From Kroppenstedtia eburnea (lineage in GTDB: Bacteria > Bacillota > Bacilli > Thermoactinomycetales > DSM-45169): a stretch of DNA of 64,000 nucleotides. This document shows, in pieces, positions 45,211 to 54,252 of the stretch. The stretch covers positions 1,550,001 through 1,614,000 of the forward strand of contig NZ_CP048103.1 of the NCBI RefSeq assembly GCF_013282215.1, written 5' to 3'. Each line of letters opens with the position of its first letter. Position 1 is the stretch's first letter. The translations under genes were made by a program, and so were the position numbers. The notes beneath the pieces were generated by a model. That model worked only from the letters and a program-made list of their open reading frames with translations, made no database searches and was not told the DNA's origin.

Positions 45211-45685
45211 TCGCTCTAAGCGCAAAGGGGTTCATCCCTTGAAGGCGGTTAAACCAAGTTCTAGGGATGCCCCTTTGAATAGTAAAAACAGTTTGTTGAG
45301 AATACAGTCCATAATTACTTATTACTTCATTTGTAGGAAGTGAGGTAACTTCTCCTATTTATAGGAATTCCACACGATAATCCGAATACCCAAAATATTC
45401 CTCTCCGCTGTGATCACAGGGGATTGCACCCCGGGGGAATGTTCCCTGACCCGGGTACATATCTTTATCTCGGGACAGGAGGTGGGTGATGACCCATGGA
45501 ACTGACAGGGAGACGCAAAATTAAAAAGAAGGTGTGGAATTTCAGTCCCGGATCCCATCGGAAATATGATTGACAAAATATTTGAAACAGAGGAGGGTTC
45601 AGTGATCCCCTGTCGAAGGCTTCTAAGGGACATCCATGCAAAAGTCCCGTTGTTTCCAAATCGAACAGAGGAGGAATGAGCGGCG
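45211..45685. other. 475-bp intergenic region with a two-step hairpin
   Basis: AAAGGGG with CCCCTTT and inner CATCCC with GGGATG (45224-45276) form a branched hairpin after DoxX that lacks a T run. The rest is AT-richer than its surroundings. It holds a weak 38-codon frame from 45568, whose stop is next to the aldehyde dehydrogenase ribosome site. I see no recognised gene. Confidence 0.4.
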
Positions 45686-47218
45686 ATGAGTGTGACCTTG
45701 TCCGGCTACAAGAAGCCCAATACTGAGGGAAGTCCGGTTCAGTACAAACCCCGGTACGAAAATTTCATCGGGGGGGAATGGGTGCCTCCGGTGGGAGGCG
45801 AATATTTTGATAACCCCTCTCCGGTGGATGGAAAAGTTTTCACCCGGGTTCCCCGTTCCAGGAAAGAGGATATCGATCTGGCACTTCGCAAAGCCCATCA
45901 GGCCAAGGAGAAATGGGGGAATACACCGGCTGCCAAACGGAGCAAAATTCTCTTGAAAATAGCCGATCGCATCGATCAAAACCGGGAGATGCTGGCCCTC
46001 TCCGAAACCTGGGACAACGGAAAACCGATCCGGGAAGCTTTGGCTGCCGACATCCCGCTTGCTGCCGACCACTTCCGCTATTTCGCCGGTGTCATCCGCG
46101 GAGAAGAGGGGAGCGTATCGGAGATCGATGCGCAGACAGTGGCCATGCACATCAAGGAGCCTGTCGGTGTGGTGGGACAGATCATCCCCTGGAATTTTCC
46201 CCTGCTGATGGCCGCTTGGAAATTGGCTCCCGCTCTTGCGGCAGGAAACTGTGTCGTTTTGAAACCGGCGGAACAGACTCCCGCCACCATCCTCCTCTTT
46301 GTCGAATTGGTGGCGGATCTGCTGCCGCCGGGAGTTCTCAATGTGGTGAACGGATTTGGTCCCGAAGCGGGGCAGCCTCTTGCCACTCACCCGGATGTGG
46401 GCAAGATTGCTTTTACCGGAGAGACGACGACGGGTCGCTTGATCATGCAATTTGCGTCGGAAAACATCAAACCGGTCACCCTGGAGTTGGGCGGGAAATC
46501 CCCCAATATCTTTACCGAAAGTGTGCTGGCCAGGGATGACTCCTTCCTGGAAAAAGCGGTGGAAGGGTTTGCCATGTTCGCTTTGAACCAGGGAGAGGTC
46601 TGCACCTGTCCTTCCCGCGCCCTGATTCAGGAATCCATCTATGATGAATTCATGGAGCGGGCACTGCAACGGGTGGAAAAGATCCGGCTGGGTGATCCCT
46701 TGGATCCGCAAACCATGATAGGGGCCCAGGCCTCCCGGGATCAATTTGAAAAGATCATGAGCTATCTGGATATCGGGAAGCAGGAAGGAGCCAAGGTTCT
46801 GATCGGCGGGGAGGCTTATCAAAATGAGCGGTATCCCGACGGTTTTTATGTGAAGCCGACGGTTTTTGAAGGAAACAACAAGATGCGCATCTTCCAGGAA
46901 GAGATCTTTGGACCGGTGGTATCCGTCACCAAATTCAAAGATGAGCAAGAGTTGCTGGAGATCGCCAACGATACCCTGTACGGATTGGGCTCGGGACTCT
47001 GGACGAGGGATGTCCATCAGGCCTATCAGATTGCCCGCAAGATCGAGGCCGGGCGGGTCTGGATCAACTGTTATCACCAGTACCCGGCCCATGCGGCCTT
47101 TGGAGGATATAAGCAGTCGGGGATCGGGCGGGAGAATCACAAGATGATGCTGGAGCATTACCAGCAGACGAAGAACCTCCTGATTTCCTATGATCAAAAT
47201 CCGACGGGGTTGTTCTGA
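45686..47218 (+). CDS. NAD-dependent aldehyde dehydrogenase (acetaldehyde dehydrogenase AcoD/ExaC type)
   Basis: 510 residues. It has the ALDH motifs [33 protein letters not shown] (Glu) and [13 protein letters not shown] (catalytic Cys), with [11 protein letters not shown] near the end. The extra CTCPSR around the catalytic Cys and the neighbouring DUF779 gene are typical of the AcoD/ExaC subfamily, which oxidises acetaldehyde and other short aldehydes. ATG 45686 follows GAGGAGGAATGAG. Confidence 0.92.
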   Translation: MSVTLSGYKKPNTEGSPVQYKPRYENFIGGEWVPPVGGEYFDNPSPVDGKVFTRVPRSRKEDIDLALRKAHQAKEKWGNTPAAKRSKILLKIADRIDQNREMLALSETWDNGKPIREALAADIPLAADHFRYFAGVIRGEEGSVSEIDAQTVAMHIKEPVGVVGQIIPWNFPLLMAAWKLAPALAAGNCVVLKPAEQTPATILLFVELVADLLPPGVLNVVNGFGPEAGQPLATHPDVGKIAFTGETTTGRLIMQFASENIKPVTLELGGKSPNIFTESVLARDDSFLEKAVEGFAMFALNQGEVCTCPSRALIQESIYDEFMERALQRVEKIRLGDPLDPQTMIGAQASRDQFEKIMSYLDIGKQEGAKVLIGGEAYQNERYPDGFYVKPTVFEGNNKMRIFQEEIFGPVVSVTKFKDEQELLEIANDTLYGLGSGLWTRDVHQAYQIARKIEAGRVWINCYHQYPAHAAFGGYKQSGIGRENHKMMLEHYQQTKNLLISYDQNPTGLF

Positions 47219-47240
47219 TCCGGTGGAGGAGGGAAAGGCG

Positions 47241-47615
47241 GTGGAGCGAGTCCCCCGGGTTCTCGTCACCGAGGCGGCGAAACAAGTGATCGACCGACTG
47301 CGGGAAGAGCACGGGGACCTGATGTTTCACCAGAGCGGAGGTTGTTGTGACGGATCGGCGCCGATGTGCTTCCGAAACGGGGACTTCCGGACGGGGATAA
47401 GTGATGTCTGTTTGGGACAGATCCACGGGTGTGATTTTTATATGTCCCGCTCCCAGTTTGAATACTGGAAGCATACCCAACTGACCGTGGATGTTACAGA
47501 AGGGCGGGGGGCCTCCTTCTCTTTGGAGATTCCCTTGGGCATCCGCTTCCTGATCCGTTCACGGCCTTACACCGAGGAGGAGAAGGATCGTCTGGTGCCG
47601 GTGGAAGAAGGATGA
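47241..47615 (+). CDS. DUF779 domain protein
   Basis: 124 residues from GTG 47241 with GGAGGAGG 8 nt upstream; GTG 47223 is an in-frame alternative. It carries the DUF779 motifs FHQSGGCCDGSAPMC and VCLGQIHGCDFYMSRSQFEY, with several Cys. The function is unknown, but the gene regularly follows AcoD-type aldehyde dehydrogenases, as here. Confidence 0.88.
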   Translation: MERVPRVLVTEAAKQVIDRLREEHGDLMFHQSGGCCDGSAPMCFRNGDFRTGISDVCLGQIHGCDFYMSRSQFEYWKHTQLTVDVTEGRGASFSLEIPLGIRFLIRSRPYTEEEKDRLVPVEEG

Positions 47616-47620
47616 ATGGA

Positions 47621-47653
47621 CAAAGAACGGGCCGATCATCGGCCCGTTCTTTG
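47621..47653. terminator. bidirectional terminator
   Basis: CAAAGAACGGGCCG (47621-47634) pairs perfectly with CGGCCCGTTCTTTG (47640-47653), between the convergent DUF779 and lactone oxidase genes. Confidence 0.85.
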
Positions 47654-47664
47654 GCATGGGTGGC

Positions 47665-48981
47665 TCACAAACCGAAGATGCGTCGCAGATAGGGGTTGAG
47701 GAAGAGCCCGTCGGGATCCAGCCGGCGGCGGATTTGTCGGAAGTCTTGCCAGCGGGGATAAAGCTTGCAGAGCTGATCGGCTCCCAGGTGGTGCATCTTC
47801 CCCCAATGGGGACGGCCGTCGTGGCGAAGGAAGATTTGTTCCATCGCTTGGAAGTATTCTTGGTGGGGCATCCCTTTGTACATATGGACGGCGACGTAGG
47901 CGGAATCCCGGCCGAAGGCGGGACTGAGCCAGATGTCATCCCCTTTGACGAAACGGATCTCGATGGGGAAGTGAACCGGGAACCGGTTTTTCTCCATCGT
48001 CTGTTTCATCTCCTCGATCACAGCCGGGAGGGATTCTGCGGGAATGCTGTATTCCATCTCGTTAAATCGGACATGACGGGGGGTGGCAAAAAGGGATTGG
48101 CTGTTGCCGGTCTCTTCAAATTGGGGAACCCCCCAGGCGGAGATCCGGCTGACCGCCCGGCTGAAGCGGGGAACGATCCGGGCCCCCTCCGACAGGCACC
48201 AAAAGACGCCGTTTTCCAGAACCAACTTGTTAAAGGAGCTCCACCATCCTTTACGGGTGGGAGGGGCGTCGGTCTTGTTCATAAACTTGGCCTGTACCGA
48301 GTCCGTATAGGGAAACCAGAAAAACTCAAAGTGCCGGTGATTCGATTTATACTCCTCCAGCCGGTTCACCACCTCATCCAGTGGAAGGCGCCTGCTCCGA
48401 AAATGGAGGCGATACAGGGGTTCCACCCGCAATTGAACCCGGGTGATGATCCCCAGACTTCCGATGGATAGCCGGGCCGCCTGGTACAGCTCCGGATCTT
48501 GCTTTGCGGAGCACTCCCGGATCTGACCGTCGGCTGTGACCAGGGTGAGGGCCTCCGTCTGCTCGGAGAGGCTGCCCAATCTCAGACCGGTGCCGTGAGT
48601 GCCGGTGCTGACGGCGCCGGCGATGGACTGGGCATCGATATCCCCCAGGTTTTCCGGCGACCAACCTTGTTGCAGGAGAGATGCGCCCAGGGCTTTCAGC
48701 TTGGTACCGCCCAGGACGGACACCTGTTGTTCTTCAGGGTCGACGGGATGGACTCCCTGCATCCGGTCCAGAGAGATGAGAATGGAGTCCGTTTCAACCA
48801 GCGGAGTGAAGGAATGACCGGAGCCGATGACCCGGATGGAGGTGCCGGTTTCCCGGGCCCGGCGGATGAGGGAGACCATATCCTCTTCCGTGGCGGGGAA
48901 GGCGATTTCCCGGGGGGTGAAGCGGACAGACCCGGACCAGTTGGTCCAAACTTGTGGTTTGTTTTCCACAGCGGATTTCAT
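47665..48981 (-). CDS. FAD-dependent sugar-1,4-lactone oxidase (D-arabinono/L-gulonolactone oxidase family)
   Basis: 438 residues from ATG 48981. The N-terminal FAD-binding domain (PCMH type) has RVIGSGHSFTPLVETDSILI and GDIDAQSIAGAVSTGTHGTG. The C-terminal ALO domain ends HLGADQLCKLYPRWQDFRQI then RRRLDPDGLFLNPYLRRIFG. These enzymes oxidise aldonolactones or related polyols with oxygen. The His of SGHS suggests covalent FAD. It is coupled to the upstream PLP-enzyme gene by a 4-nt overlap. Confidence 0.88.
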   Translation of the reverse strand: MKSAVENKPQVWTNWSGSVRFTPREIAFPATEEDMVSLIRRARETGTSIRVIGSGHSFTPLVETDSILISLDRMQGVHPVDPEEQQVSVLGGTKLKALGASLLQQGWSPENLGDIDAQSIAGAVSTGTHGTGLRLGSLSEQTEALTLVTADGQIRECSAKQDPELYQAARLSIGSLGIITRVQLRVEPLYRLHFRSRRLPLDEVVNRLEEYKSNHRHFEFFWFPYTDSVQAKFMNKTDAPPTRKGWWSSFNKLVLENGVFWCLSEGARIVPRFSRAVSRISAWGVPQFEETGNSQSLFATPRHVRFNEMEYSIPAESLPAVIEEMKQTMEKNRFPVHFPIEIRFVKGDDIWLSPAFGRDSAYVAVHMYKGMPHQEYFQAMEQIFLRHDGRPHWGKMHHLGADQLCKLYPRWQDFRQIRRRLDPDGLFLNPYLRRIFGL

Positions 48982-50168
48982 AGAAAGCAAGCCCCCATTC
49001 CTCGGTATGTCGGATAACGATCGATGGGTTTTCCATCGGAAATGACCCACAATTCGTTGAAATGCTCACACAATTCCCCTGCCTTGGCATGGCGGAAAAA
49101 GATCGGGTCCCCCAGGGAGAGTTCGCCCTCCTCCAATCGAAGCGGGGTCTGCACTTCACCGGCCCCCTCGAGAGTGGTTAATCGTGCTCCTGCCGGGAGA
49201 TAAGGACGGGGAAGTCGGTCTGCCCCCGCCGCGCCCGAGGCGATGTAGCCGCCCCCGGCGCAAGTGTAAATCCCCGGGCGGGGGTGACGGGTGACTTCCA
49301 GGGCGAAGCCCGCCGCCGGTTGGTAGCGAAAGGAGCGGTAGTGATCAAAGAGGACCGGGGAGTAAAAACCGGAGCCGACAGTCACCTCGGTCACCACATC
49401 CTCCCGGGCGGTTTCAGCGAGGCTTCCCGTTCCGCCGCCATTGATGAAGCGGGGAGAAAGTCCCAGTTCTCCCAGGGCGGCGGTCCATTCTTTACGAATG
49501 CGGGCCGTCCGTGAGATGGAATGTTTTTTCAACAGACGGATCAGCCCGTTTTTGATGACTTGGCCGGGAACACGGTCGCCCACGCCGGCCACTTGGGCTT
49601 CATAGCCCATGATCCCATCCAGCCGGAGGTGTTTTGCATCGCGGATTTTTTTCGCTGTCTCCAGAAATGAATCCCGGGTGGACAAGGGAGAGCGATGAAC
49701 GCCAAAATGAAGGCCCGGCAAGGAGACGGAGACATCCAGGTCCAGGCAGACGGGGAGGCAAACCTCCTGTTCCCGGCCCACCTGCTCCAGCCGGTCCACG
49801 TGCGGGGGGGAATCCACCATCAGGGTGATTTCTTTTCCCGCTTTGACTCGGGCGGCGATGGCGCGTAAGTGTTTCTTTTCCCAGGCCGGGTAGGCGACGA
49901 GCAGATCGTCAAATCCTTGTTCCGCCAAAAACAAGGCTTCCAACGGGGAGTAACACATCACCCCCCGGAAAGGCTCCCCGGACTCCAGAATCAGTCGAAG
50001 CACGGGCACACTGCGGATCGATTTGCTGGCGATCCGCACGTTCTTTCCTCTGCTCCGATCCCGAATGTTCTTGATATTTTCCCGTAACAGATCGAGGTCG
50101 AGAAAGGCAAAAGGTTTGGGCACACCGGCAAAAGCCTTTTTGTAGCGGGCATAGCGACTCTCAGTCAA
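48978..50168 (-). CDS. PLP-dependent amino acid deaminase/aldolase (alanine-racemase-type barrel)
   Basis: 396 residues. A fold-type III PLP enzyme: the PLP Lys is probably in VRIASKSIRSVPVLR. Further motifs are GVMCYSPLEALFLAEQG, LDLDVSVSLPGLHFGVHRSP and FINGGGTGSLAE (phosphate loop). The C-terminal barrel is YTCAGGGYIASGA to FFRHAKAGELCEHFNEL, with the His and Cys metal-site pair of D-threonine-aldolase-like enzymes. The start is TTG 50168 with AGAGGTGA 7 nt upstream. It is in an operon with the lactone oxidase. Confidence 0.83.
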   Translation of the reverse strand: MTESRYARYKKAFAGVPKPFAFLDLDLLRENIKNIRDRSRGKNVRIASKSIRSVPVLRLILESGEPFRGVMCYSPLEALFLAEQGFDDLLVAYPAWEKKHLRAIAARVKAGKEITLMVDSPPHVDRLEQVGREQEVCLPVCLDLDVSVSLPGLHFGVHRSPLSTRDSFLETAKKIRDAKHLRLDGIMGYEAQVAGVGDRVPGQVIKNGLIRLLKKHSISRTARIRKEWTAALGELGLSPRFINGGGTGSLAETAREDVVTEVTVGSGFYSPVLFDHYRSFRYQPAAGFALEVTRHPRPGIYTCAGGGYIASGAAGADRLPRPYLPAGARLTTLEGAGEVQTPLRLEEGELSLGDPIFFRHAKAGELCEHFNELWVISDGKPIDRYPTYRGMGACFL

Positions 50169-50297
50169 CTTCGGTTCACCTCTTTATCAGAGAATCGACC
50201 AGTTCGACATAATTGCTGAAAATAACACCCTTTCAAAAGGTTCCGTCCAAAAATAGAATAATAGATAAGAGAGAAGGATTCCAGTGAAGGGAGAAAT

Positions 50298-50416
50298 CCA
50301 TTCATAGGGAGGGTTGGGTTTCACATGGAGTGACTTTGGCTCGTAAGAACAACCGGAACGGAATGTGAAACCCAATCCCGACCGCCTTCTAAACGCACTA
50401 AATCACAATACTTCCA
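50298..50416 (+). repeat. dispersed palindromic element, copy I
   Basis: The inner palindrome and right end (TCACAATACTTCCAG) are present. The left terminal repeat is replaced by TTCCAGTGAAGGGAGAAAT (50279-50297), an exact copy of the 19 bp at 50412-50430 that starts in the element's right end and runs into the nagZ ribosome site. Confidence 0.88.
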
Positions 50417-50434
50417 GTGAAGGGAGAAATAAAG

Positions 50435-52150
50435 ATGAAAAGACATGGCTTGATTGCGGTCTTGTTGTCGTTGTTGTTGGCGGTAACCTGGACGGCATCA
50501 CCGGTGGGGGCCGATCCGGGGGAGAAGGCGCAGGGGATCGGTCAATGGTTGAAACGGATGACCCTGGAAGAGAAAGTGGGACAGATGATGATGGTAGGAT
50601 TCTACGGCTCGGAGCCGACCTCCGACATCCGGCGCCTGATTGAGGAGAGCCATGCGGGAAGTGTGATTCTGTTCGCCTATTCGGATAATATACAGACACC
50701 TGACCAGACGGCGCGATTGAACAACGGTCTGCAGGAGATCGCCTCCGGCACCCGTCTCGGAATTCCTCTGCTCATTGCGACGGATCAGGAAGGGGGCGTG
50801 GTGGCGAGGATGACCGCGGGTGCGACGGAACTTCCGGGAAATATGGCTCTGGGAGCGGGCCGGGATCCGGAGGGAGCGTACCGGGCGGCACAACTGACTG
50901 CGAAAGAGCTGCGGGCGGTGGGGATCCAGATGAATCTGGCGCCTGTGCTGGATGTCAACGTCAATCCGGATAACCCGGTGATCGGGGTGCGTTCCTATGG
51001 TGAATCTCCCCGGTTGGTATCCGAGATGGGAGCAGCGGCCGTGAAGGGATACCAGAAAAACGGGGTGATTGCCACCGCCAAGCACTTCCCCGGACACGGG
51101 GACACCGATGTGGATTCCCATCTGGGCCTGCCGGTAATCGACAAATCCCGGGCCGAGCTGGAAAAAACAGAGTTCGTCCCCTTCCGGCGGGCGGTCAAAG
51201 AGGGGATCGATGCGATCATGACCGCCCATATCCACATCCCGGCTCTGGATGACACTCCCGACTTGCCGGCCACCCTCTCCAAACCGATCCTGACAGGCCT
51301 GTTGCGGAAAGAGATGGGTTTTCAGGGTCTCATCGTCACCGATTCCATGACGATGTCCGGAGTGGCCGATTACTTCGGCGGGGTTCCGAAAGCGGCGGTG
51401 AAGGCAGTGGATGCCGGCGCGGACATGATCCTGCTCACTCCTTCCCTCTCCGCCCAGGAACAGATCGAGGTCTTTGAGGCGATTGTGGATGCAGTTCGAT
51501 CCGGTGAGATTTCAGAAAAGAGAATCGACCGGTCCGTCCACCGGATTTTGCAGAAGAAAAAGAAATACCACCTGTTTGATGAGCGCATGGTGGATGTGGA
51601 TCAGCTGCCGAAGCGGGTGGGGACTCCCGAACACCGGGAAATCGCCCGGGACTTGGCGAATCGTTCCATCACCCTCGTGAAAAATGAGCAGGATTTACTC
51701 CCTTTGAAATTGAAGAAGGGACAGAGGCTGGGGATCATCAGCCCGTATTCTCTCCGGGACCGGGTGACCGCTTACCATGCCGACACTTCGGAAGTCCTTG
51801 TGAAGGCCAACCCGACAGATGATCAGATCCGGCAAGCGGTGGAGATGGCGAAAGGACAGGATGTACTTCTGGTGGGAACCACCTCATCCCATCTCGATCC
51901 GCAACAGGTGAAGTTGGTGAAAGCCCTGGGTGAGTTGGACAAGCCGCTGGTGGCCATCGCATTTCGCAACCCCTATGACATCAAGGATTATTCCGATGTG
52001 GATGCCTATATGACCGCTTACGGATTCAACTCCGTCTCCCTGGACGCGGTGGTGGACACCCTGTTTGGAGTCAACCCGCCCCGGGGAAAATTACCGGTGA
52101 CCATTCCGGGACTGTATGAATATGGATGGGGGCTTGACTACAGGCAGTGA
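50435..52150 (+). CDS. nagZ: beta-N-acetylhexosaminidase, glycoside hydrolase family 3
   Basis: 571 residues with a signal peptide (LIAVLLSLLLAVTWTASPVGA). NagZ removes N-acetylglucosamine from muropeptides in cell-wall recycling; the Bacilli enzyme is secreted. The barrel has ATDQEGGVVARMTAGATELP, the KHFPGHGDTDVDSH loop that supplies the general acid/base His-Asp dyad, and the nucleophile Asp in IVTDSMTMSGV. A C-terminal sandwich domain follows from about residue 400. The start is ATG 50435 behind AAGGGAGAAATAA; ATG 50417 lies in the repeat region. Confidence 0.93.
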   Translation: MKRHGLIAVLLSLLLAVTWTASPVGADPGEKAQGIGQWLKRMTLEEKVGQMMMVGFYGSEPTSDIRRLIEESHAGSVILFAYSDNIQTPDQTARLNNGLQEIASGTRLGIPLLIATDQEGGVVARMTAGATELPGNMALGAGRDPEGAYRAAQLTAKELRAVGIQMNLAPVLDVNVNPDNPVIGVRSYGESPRLVSEMGAAAVKGYQKNGVIATAKHFPGHGDTDVDSHLGLPVIDKSRAELEKTEFVPFRRAVKEGIDAIMTAHIHIPALDDTPDLPATLSKPILTGLLRKEMGFQGLIVTDSMTMSGVADYFGGVPKAAVKAVDAGADMILLTPSLSAQEQIEVFEAIVDAVRSGEISEKRIDRSVHRILQKKKKYHLFDERMVDVDQLPKRVGTPEHREIARDLANRSITLVKNEQDLLPLKLKKGQRLGIISPYSLRDRVTAYHADTSEVLVKANPTDDQIRQAVEMAKGQDVLLVGTTSSHLDPQQVKLVKALGELDKPLVAIAFRNPYDIKDYSDVDAYMTAYGFNSVSLDAVVDTLFGVNPPRGKLPVTIPGLYEYGWGLDYRQ

Positions 52151-52163
52151 AGCGCTCCCCGAC

Positions 52164-52190
52164 GGAAGAAACCCGCTCCGGGTTTCTTCC
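52164..52190. terminator. hairpin terminator after nagZ
   Basis: GGAAGAAACCCG (52164-52175) pairs perfectly with CGGGTTTCTTCC (52179-52190) across a 3-nt loop; CGGTTTTG follows. Confidence 0.7.
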
Positions 52191-52248
52191 CGGTTTTGGG
52201 GAGGTATTTGTGGGATATCAGAGAAAAACAAGGATCGGGGTGTATATC

Positions 52249-53226
52249 ATGCGTGTGCTGGTGACGGGGGGAACGGGGTTTCTGGGGAGAAATTTGGTAC
52301 AACCGTTGCTGGAACGGGGAGACGAGGTGACGATCCTGTACCGACGGGAAGGCAAGCGGGAGCGATTGCCGGAGGAGATCCGCAGGGAGGTGCGCTTTCT
52401 CAAGGGAGATGTGCTGGAGCCGGATTCACTGACAGGTTGCACCCGGGGGATGGAGTGGGTGTTTCATACCGCCGGGACTGTAGCCTGGGGGAGAGCCCTG
52501 CGGAAAAGCATGGGGGACAGCCATGTTCAGGGAACGAAAAATATAGTGGCGGAAGTGATCCGGGGGGATGTGAACCGGTTGATTCAGACGAGTTCCGCAG
52601 CGGCGGTGGGATTTTCGGAAACGGGAGAACCGGTGGATGAAACCTTTCCTTTCAACGGAGACCGGTTGAACAATGGATATGCCATGGCCAAGCGGCAGGC
52701 GGAGCGCATCGTCCTGGAAGAGACGGAAGCCGGCAGGCTGCCGGGAGTGGTGGTCAACCCGAGCATCATTTTGGGGGAGGGGCGCCCGGGATTTGTTCGG
52801 GAGGTGGCCCAAGGGAAGTTGCGGTTTGCACCGGCAGGGGGTGTCAATCTCTGTGATGTGGCGGATGTGGTGGAAGGGCATCTGGCGGCGGCGGAGAGGG
52901 GAAGAATCGGCGAACGATATCTCCTGGGGGGAGCCAACCTTTCCCTGGCGGAGGCTTTTCAGATGATCGCCGATGCCGCCGGTGCGAACCGGAGAATCGG
53001 GACTCTCCCCCGCTGGGCGGCGACAGGGGTCGCGGTTGCGGGGGAGATGTACGGATATCTGAAGAAGAAGGAAGCCCCCCTGGCCTGGGATCTGGTCCGC
53101 TTGATGAAGGGGGCCGCTTATTATGACTCTTCCAAAGCGGAGCGGGAGTTGGGCTACCGTTGGAGGCCTTTGGAGAAAACCATCACCGACAGTGTGAAAT
53201 GGCTGAGGGAGCATGGCCGCCTCTGA
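52249..53226 (+). CDS. NAD-dependent epimerase/dehydratase (extended SDR family)
   Basis: 325 residues from ATG 52249. The Rossmann motif VTGGTGFLGRNLVQPLLERG is at the N-terminus. The active-site Tyr-Lys pair is in NGYAMAKRQAE, and SSAAAVG before it holds the Ser. The length and C-terminal AWDLVRLMKGAAYYDSSKAE fit the dihydroflavonol-reductase-like/hopanoid-associated epimerase group. The substrate is unknown. The open frame upstream of 52249 overlaps the nagZ end and its terminator. Confidence 0.85.
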   Translation: MRVLVTGGTGFLGRNLVQPLLERGDEVTILYRREGKRERLPEEIRREVRFLKGDVLEPDSLTGCTRGMEWVFHTAGTVAWGRALRKSMGDSHVQGTKNIVAEVIRGDVNRLIQTSSAAAVGFSETGEPVDETFPFNGDRLNNGYAMAKRQAERIVLEETEAGRLPGVVVNPSIILGEGRPGFVREVAQGKLRFAPAGGVNLCDVADVVEGHLAAAERGRIGERYLLGGANLSLAEAFQMIADAAGANRRIGTLPRWAATGVAVAGEMYGYLKKKEAPLAWDLVRLMKGAAYYDSSKAERELGYRWRPLEKTITDSVKWLREHGRL

Positions 53227-53292
53227 TCCGGTTTGTGGAAGTGGGACAGAAGCGGTAAAATGGTCTCGTATCTGAAAGGCAGGTGATGGGGG

Positions 53293-54129
53293 ATGACGGC
53301 CAATAACTGGCGTCTGCTACATACAGGAAACCGTTCCAGTGCGGAAAACATGGCCATCGACGAGGCGATCCTGACTTCCGTCAGCGAAGGGGAAGCTCCG
53401 CCCACTCTCCGTTTCTACGGGTGGGAGCCCGCGACGCTGTCCATCGGTTATTTTCAAAAGGTGGAGAAAGAAGTGAACCGGGACCGGCTCCGTGCCAAGG
53501 GTCTGGGCTTGGTGCGCCGCCCCACCGGTGGGCGGGCGGTCCTCCATGACCGGGAAGTCACCTACAGTGTCATCCTGGCAGAGGATTACCCGGGGATGCC
53601 CACTTCCGTAACCGATTCCTACCGGGTGATCAGCACCGGGCTGCTGGAAGGGTTCCGGGAGCTGGACCTGCAGGCGGAGATGGTCCCTCTGGAGACAGAG
53701 GAGGAGAAGGCTCAATATGCATCTTTGGGTTCGGCGGCCTGCTTTGACTCTCCTTCCAACTATGAACTGGTGGTGGAGGGGAGAAAAGTGGCGGGAAGCG
53801 CCCAAACCCGGCAACGGGGTGTGATCTTGCAGCATGGTTCCATCTTGTTGGATCTGGATGTGGACCTCCTCTTTGATGTCCTCCGCTTTCCTTCGGAGAG
53901 AGTGAAGGAGCGGATGAAGCGGGGCTTTCTCAACAAGGCGGTGGCCATCAATCAATTACGGCCGGAACCGGTTTCCTTTGACGAAGCGGTGAAGGCGATG
54001 ACCCGGGGGTTTGAAAAGGGATTGCAGATCCGGCTGGAGCCCGGAGAATTAACCCCGCGGGAACAAGAGTTGGCACAGGAGTTGGTTTCATCCCGGTATG
54101 GACGGGATGAGTGGAATTTTAAAAAGTAA
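53293..54129 (+). CDS. lipM: octanoyl-[acyl-carrier-protein]:GcvH octanoyltransferase LipM
   Basis: 278 residues, the same length as Bacillus LipM. LipM transfers octanoate from ACP to GcvH, the first step of lipoate assembly in Bacilli. It has RRPTGGRAVLHDREVTYS, the catalytic Cys in LGSAACFDSPSNYEL, and GRKVAGSAQTRQRGVILQHG. ATG 53293 follows AGGTGATGGGGG. In Bacillus lipM lies near gcvPA-gcvPB. Here it is about 15 kb away, but the functional link to the glycine cleavage system remains. Confidence 0.92.
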   Translation: MTANNWRLLHTGNRSSAENMAIDEAILTSVSEGEAPPTLRFYGWEPATLSIGYFQKVEKEVNRDRLRAKGLGLVRRPTGGRAVLHDREVTYSVILAEDYPGMPTSVTDSYRVISTGLLEGFRELDLQAEMVPLETEEEKAQYASLGSAACFDSPSNYELVVEGRKVAGSAQTRQRGVILQHGSILLDLDVDLLFDVLRFPSERVKERMKRGFLNKAVAINQLRPEPVSFDEAVKAMTRGFEKGLQIRLEPGELTPREQELAQELVSSRYGRDEWNFKK

Positions 54130-54143
54130 TCGGATCCCTTTCG

Positions 54144-54174
54144 CAAGCCCCCGCCGATCCACGGCGGGGGCTTG
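54144..54174 (+). terminator. intrinsic terminator after lipM
   Basis: CAAGCCCCCGCCG (54144-54156) pairs perfectly with CGGCGGGGGCTTG (54162-54174), followed by CCCTTT. Confidence 0.75.
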
Positions 54175-54252
54175 CCCTTTCAGGCAATCACACCTTCCTT
54201 TTCTGTTCCATATGATGAACGACCATTCCCAGGGAAAAGGAAGGTGCCGGAA

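Noticed and set aside
45568-45684. 38-codon frame before the aldehyde dehydrogenase, with TTGACA near its start
   Set aside because: No fitting -10 follows the TTGACA, and the frame has a weak ribosome site and no recognisable features.
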